A DNA stretch of 64,000 nucleotides, taken from Podaxis mareebaensis. Lineage: Eukaryota; Basidiomycota; Agaricomycetes; Agaricales; Agaricaceae. This document shows positions 58,716 through 64,000 of the stretch, piece after piece. Positions within the stretch are counted from its first letter, which is position 1. The number at the start of each line of letters is the position of its first letter. The position numbers and the translations under genes were made by a program. A model generated the notes under the pieces. The model did not search any database, was not told the origin of the DNA, and saw only the letters and a list, made by a program, of their open reading frames with translations. The stretch lies in assembly GCA_018524725.1 (NCBI GenBank), contig JAEUWP010000416.1:1-64000 (forward strand), given 5' to 3'.

Positions 58716-61145
58716 AGTGGTATTGGCAGGCGAACACGTTAGTGGAATTAGTTGACGCGAAGGGGAGGTTTTCAAGGATAAATCACTGGCGAGTGAAGTT
58801 TCGACAATAAGTATGCTCCAGGTAGAGGCCTTTTATATAGCAGAGGCAGTATCTGATCACCACGTTGCAAACCAGGACCCTCCGAACGAATAGATAGTCT
58901 TGGCCTCCGCCTGAGGTTTCCACGGACAATCCAGCTTCTGTCAATCAATAGACGCCCCGCTATAAGCGCATATTAGTGTCAATCGATGGCACGAATCATT
59001 TCAGTGACGGTGGTGATCCTCGAATCGGAGAATCGGAAGAGAAGACGCAACCATCCACAATACGGGGTTTAGGGGCTACAATCTAGGGCTAGAGAGCGGA
59101 GCAACTCTCATAACATCCAACTCCAGCAGTCGGTGAGGCTTAGGGTAAATTTGAACGTAGGTGCGCCAGCGCCTGAGTTCTGATTAATGAAGGACGATCC
59201 AGAATTGGTAGAATGACATGGAGCCTAGGATTGTATTGCAACTGAGTATCTGGTTGGAGTTGGGTTGGACAAACGTAGTAGCGGAATACTCAATTTCGGT
59301 CCTCACTTGGCCAGTGGGGGGAGGATAAGGATGATCCAATACTATGAGTGGAGTGGGGATGTGTCGGCTAGCTTGATTGGTCCATGGCACATGCTGAGCC
59401 AAGCGAGTAGGACGGATTATAACCCACTGAGAATCACCTTGAGGTTTAGGGTTAGAAGCAGGAGAGAAATAGGTGGTCTCACCGAGGAGCGGTTAATTGT
59501 TCTATGTTCTCCAGATTCCTCGAAGGGGAAAGATCACTGGTCAGGCTTCTGTAAAGTATTGATGGCCCCTACTACATATAATCTGACGATTGCGGTGGTG
59601 CTCTAGGTGACCGACCTCGGAGAGGAGCATAAAAAGAACGAATACAATTAATCCGCACATATGTTTCTGTAAAAGAAGACTGGCTGATGTTTGATTTTGA
59701 GATTCTATGATGAAGGCTCTATTATGTCGAAATTGGAAACGCGCTCGTTTTCGGGAGGCGTGTGAGGCATCAGTTGATATCAGGGCAAGGGTTGCACAAC
59801 TTTACGGTTCATGCGCAATCATCGAGTAATGTTTTGAGTATATGGAGGAACGCCACCCGAATAGAACAGTTCTGCCCTTCAGCCTCTTTACGCTTTGACC
59901 GGCTAGGCCAAATTTTCGAATTCCGATGATTGGCGCTAGACGATTTCCGTATGCCACACATACCAGCTTTGCGCGCTTGAGCCTGATTAGAGTTTGGGAC
60001 AGCCGTGGCCCCCGCTCAGCTCAGGTGCGAAAGCCCACACTCTGACTCCCAAGAAGATACGTAGCTTGCTAATTACTTAGTGCCACTTAAAGTTTGAAGT
60101 TTGAAGCTTATGAAGTTTTAGAGTACTAAGTCGGTTGGAATCTTTATCACCTCCATATCTGCTGTCTACTCGTCGGAGGGGGCAGCTTCGCGATAACCCA
60201 AGTTTGCACTTCGATGTCACTCAAGTACGAGTGCAATCAGAGTCCTGACAGACAAGTCTTGAGCACCGCGCAGTCCGAGGCCTGCTGCTGCGAAAGATAC
60301 ACAAACTAGCAGTGTTGTAAGCTTTGTCAATCCGATCAAAACTGAAAGGTCGTGGCCAACTCAATAACCACAACCGAGTTTCGCGGATATTGGACTGCCT
60401 TGCTATGTTATTGGTGATCAAAGAAGCGCTCAAATGGGCGCTAAGCTCTATCAGGCGCCGAATTAGACGCGGGATGCGATTGGCTCTATGCACGACTTGG
60501 GAGTGAGCATCTAACAATCCAAACACGAGACTAAGTCAAGTGCATCCGCCTTGCACGGCTGCGCCCATTTGACTTTCTGGTATTCCCGGTCTCTTTGGTC
60601 TCTGAGAGATATGACCTTGCACTGACATTCACTCCAACACCACCGGATGGAAACACGATTTGAATATATTGAAACGCATATGAAAACAAGAAAGCATTAG
60701 GTGGAGCTGTAAAGCGTATGTAAGTATGCGGCGCATTGTATGTATGTAGTAGATACACGCATAGAGAAAGAGTCATCGTATGCAAGGCAAGAGTAAACGC
60801 TGAACGGCAGAACGCGGATATGTACATATACAACAAGAACAATCAACAGAGAACAAGAAAGGTGTCCGACAAAATAAAAAGTGGAAGACATGGCGCCAAG
60901 TAGGGAGTTCGGGGGAGGCGGGTCGACATTCGAACGTAATGCTTCGAAGCAGTGACCATTCCACCCTTGTAAAGGCTCGCCAGTCATAGCTCTATATCGC
61001 GAGAAAAAGCCTTGTGGCTTAACCCAGTACAGTGGAATTGTGGGACGCCAAGGATGCATAAACAATGAAGCAAAAATCAACATCAACACCATCTGTATAC
61101 ATACCACCAAAATCAGAAACCAACTAAGTTCCCAGCATTAACATC
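58716..61145. other. gene-free stretch
   Basis: Upstream region of pseudo-GTPase copy B and downstream flank of the transporter gene. No supported gene on either strand. A short match to the duplicated unit (GCAGTCGGTGAGGCTT near 59130, compare GCAGTCGGTGAAGCTT near 56462) hints at a third, decayed copy. Nothing else is seen. Confidence 0.35.
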
Positions 61146-64000
61146 CTAAAAGAATCCAGAACCAGGGAAAAACTGAGACGATCCTTGCCCTCTCTCACTC
61201 CCACTCCCCACATCTCTCTTCAAACTATCACTGCTCCTGTGACCCTCCTTCGTCTTTCCCTTGGTCAACGACCCAGCCATAAACTTCTTGTGCAGGCCAA
61301 CCTCCTCGCCTTCATCCGACGACTCGTCGGCTTCCACCTCGTACTTCTGCTTCCGCTTGGTCGGATCGAAAATGTGACTCTTCATGTTCAACTCTGCGCT
61401 CGTTTTCCTCCTTACTTGTCTCTCTGCCTGCGGGTGTAGGGCGGGCTCTATCTCGAGTTGCAATGAAGGCGTGGGCGAGGGCGTTCGCGGAGGCGATTGC
61501 CGATATTGATGTGGCAGTTCAGAGGTCTCTTCAGCGAAGCTCTGTTGGAAGGGATCCAGGTCATCCGCATCCACTGCTACTGGTAGAGGCGGGGGAGGTT
61601 GTGAAAGAGGCTGCAAGCGCTGTGCAGGTGCCCGGGCCTTTGTAGAAGGAGGGGTGATAGGTACGGAAGGAGAAGATTGGTTCGGAGATCGGGTCTGCCC
61701 GGGTTGTATGGAATGGTGTTGCGGTTGTTGGTGCTGCTGAGGAAGCTGGGTTGTTCTGCGAGGCGGCGATCGCGGTGAAAGCGGAACGATTTCTTCCGGT
61801 TGCTGTGAGAGGCCCTGCTGAGGACGGTTCTGACGCGTCCGGGAAGGAATCTGATTTCGGTTCTCATATTCGAACTGTCAAGTCGTTAGGATCACAGAAA
61901 GCATACATGAGTCTCGCGACGCACCAGGATAAATACTTCTTCTCGTTTCCGCTCACCAATGTCCTTGTCGATACAATAACAAACATAGAGCGTGTCGGCT
62001 GTATCCTTCACCAATCCGACACAGAACAATCCAACAAGTGCGGTGACACCCCCTGCGAGCACCGAAGCACCTAACGCTTGATTTGAGGCACCAAGCGTAT
62101 GTGCAACGAACAAATACGTCAGCAGCGCGAAAGGGAAAGACAGTGTCAAAGGTGCGACAGTCAGCAATGTGAGGGGTGCTGCATTGATACGATTAGTCAA
62201 ATCTGTTTCGTAGGAGCAGCTCAACAGAAAAGATGAACACTCACGTTCAGAGCTGAACTTCTTCCTTCCCTGTTTGACCTTGGCCTCAACACTTGCGGTC
62301 AACGCTTTCGCCCTCCTTGCGCTGGGCATGAACGGATCTCCAGTCAGCCCCGCATATACCAGCGCATACTTGCTTAATGCAGTCGTCACGCCGTCTAGAT
62401 AACCAACTGCCAACCGAATTCCATTCACGAGAAAGAATGCCCTTGGCGGGATGTACGCAGGTAGGCGTTCAAGGAAGAGCGTGAACAATGTGAGAAGGCG
62501 AATAATTGTGAGGATAAGAGCAGATAAGCAGACTGTGCCTAATGATGGACCTGTTGAACGGACGATAGCAGCGTGGATGGTATGTGTTGACATTGGAGGT
62601 AGTGGGAGGACGTCCGGGCTGTGACGAATTAGGGATGGTCCAGAATATAAATGACACGGATCACTCACTCAGCAAAGTACCATGCTCCGATAACGCTTGC
62701 ACAACTCATCCTGAGAATACCTCTCGCAACACCCCAGCTCCATAACCAAACCGCCACCGCCCCAAAGATCGCCCAGTTCGCCCAACCATAAACATGCCAC
62801 TCCAGTTTCGTACTATCCTTCGAGGGTGTTCCGTATAGCAAAAGCCGGAAAACCAGTGTCAAGAAGGGAATGGATCCAATTAGAGTAACAAGAAGGATCG
62901 CAGGAGATAAGGCAAGAAGGAAAGGATTAGCGATGAGAAGGTGCGTGGTAAGCGTGAGAGTAGATGAGGCGACGTGAATGTCGCGGGGGAGATGGATAAG
63001 TCTTCGGGCAGTGAGGATTGACAATGCAAGCGGAATTAATGAAAAAAGACGAAGACTGATGAAATGATGATAGTCAGTAGGGAGATTAACCTTAGCATTG
63101 ATGGGGAAAGGTAGGGAAAATTAAACAAATGCGGCGTTCACTCTATCATCGATCGAAGCGATGGGAGGCGAACGCCAATAGGTGGAAGAGCAGCAAAGGA
63201 CTAATGACTCACCCAACAGTTTCGCCCCATGTCGGGTCCCCTTCTTCAGCATCCCACATAAAACTCCCAACGAAAGCCCAGATGGCAGATATGAAGAGTG
63301 TTACAGGAATGAAAACTGAAGTTGCAATCATGACAGGTCGCACAAAAATGCGTAATAAGAAAATATGTGTGTAGGCCACTAGAGCGCTCAAAATTGTCAG
63401 GATAGTCAACATTGGGACAGTATGCAATAGCGTCGTATATGGGAACGGCTTCGTCACTTTCGAGGGCTTTCGAGTGAGGAACAGCAGGAGGACAGAGAAG
63501 AGGATGCATAACGAGACACTCGCCAACCATAGCGCGGTCCAGATGGAATCATTATACTTCCGTCGATTTCGGGGCGTGTGCCGGGGATCTGGGAGGTTGA
63601 ATACATCAAGGGGTCTTGCACGACCGTCTCTCGGAAGAAGGGACTCTGTCAAAGATAGGGAAGCGGGTTGTCTGCTGGCTGTTGAGGGGGGAGGGGGAGG
63701 GTGCTGTGCGCGGGCTTGAGGGCCAGCGGGAACATACACGTCTGGCGGTGGCCCAGAGTCAGACGAAGTTGAAGACCGCGAGGGCGAGGGTGAGTGAGAT
63801 CGTCTGAACGGTGACGAGGCTAGATGCGCAAGCCATCCACCATGATGGGAACTAGACACAGATGACGCATCATCGGATCGGATGAGGGGAGTCCGTTGAG
63901 GGTTGATTCGTCTGGAGTCAAAGCCCCCCGCGGGCGTATGTTCGTCCTCATCTAGTCGAAGATACGGGTCGTCATCTTCTTCCTGACGACGCTGAGCAGT
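61146..64000 (-). CDS. choline-transporter-like protein (CTL/SLC44, Pns1 family), 5' end outside the window
   Basis: Five exons are visible (64000-63213, 63055-62669, 62618-62245, 62178-61925, 61874-61146), 843 residues, with the frame open to the right edge, so the start codon lies beyond it. The N-terminal part is disordered (DDDPYLRLDEDEH, then Pro- and Ser-rich). The first membrane helix follows (SIWTALWLASVSLCILFSVL) and about nine more, including IPLALSILTA, WHVYGWANWAIFGAVAVWLW and GASVLAGGVTALVGLFCVGL. The segment after the last helix (DTADTLYVCYCIDKDIGERK) is the family hallmark. CTL proteins are multi-pass membrane proteins linked to choline or related solute transport; the fungal Pns1 substrate is unsettled. 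The C-terminal cytosolic tail, about 240 residues, is Gln/Pro-rich and then basic (KSHIFDPTKRKQKYEVEADE). Confidence 0.85.

Noticed and set aside
1..64000. tRNA genes, rRNA and CRISPR arrays
   Set aside because: No B-box (GGTTCGANNCC) with a matching A-box was found by eye, no rRNA-like text was recognised, and no regularly spaced direct repeats occur. A covariance-model search would be needed to exclude tRNAs fully.

Overview
The window reads as nuclear DNA of a basidiomycete, most likely an Agaricomycete (mushroom-forming) fungus. The coding genes are interrupted by introns of about 45 to 70 nt with GTRNGT-type donors and short acceptors. The content is typical of that group: leucine-rich F-box proteins, a STAND/NLR-like protein with tetratricopeptide repeats, a degenerate AIG1-like GTPase pair, a CENP-C/Mif2 kinetochore protein and an Arb1-like RNAi factor. 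All exon joins below were made by reading splice sites by eye; every multi-exon model given with exon coordinates sums to a whole number of codons.

Layout. From 0.4 to 1.5 kb lies an F-box gene (minus). From 4.05 to 8.06 kb lies a four-exon NLR-like gene (minus) whose first 13 residues after Met copy the tail of histone H3 almost exactly; this is the most striking feature of the window. From 9.76 to 17.5 kb is a compact housekeeping block: a 62-residue ATP synthase subunit i/j (Atp18, three tiny exons, minus), divergent from an eleven-exon VPS11/PEP5 gene (plus), followed 124 bp later by a CCCH-finger/RS-rich/coiled-coil gene (plus). From 17.5 to 31 kb is gene-poor DNA holding a deleted 880-bp pogo-like transposon with a matched 24-bp terminal inverted repeat and a TA target duplication. 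A small orphan gene lies at 31.1 to 31.9 kb (minus), and 32 to 44.9 kb is again gene-poor.

From 44.9 to 52.8 kb is a second dense block: CENP-C/MIF2 (minus) sharing a 154-bp divergent promoter with mitochondrial tRNA 2-thiouridylase MTU1/SLM3 (plus), an F-box gene (plus), and an Arb1-like gene (minus). From 53.3 to 58.7 kb are a small orphan ORF and two paralogous four-exon genes (minus) for N-terminally acylated proteins with a GTPase fold and a destroyed P-loop. They are separated by tandem and foldback repeats. From 61.1 kb to the right edge is a choline-transporter-like (CTL/Pns1) gene whose 5' end lies outside the window.

Functional themes: chromatin and centromere (CENP-C, Arb1-like, H3-tail mimic), candidate fungal innate immunity (NLR-like protein, pseudo-GTPases, F-box proteins), vacuolar trafficking (VPS11) and mitochondria (Atp18, MTU1). 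No rRNA, tRNA or CRISPR array was recognised.
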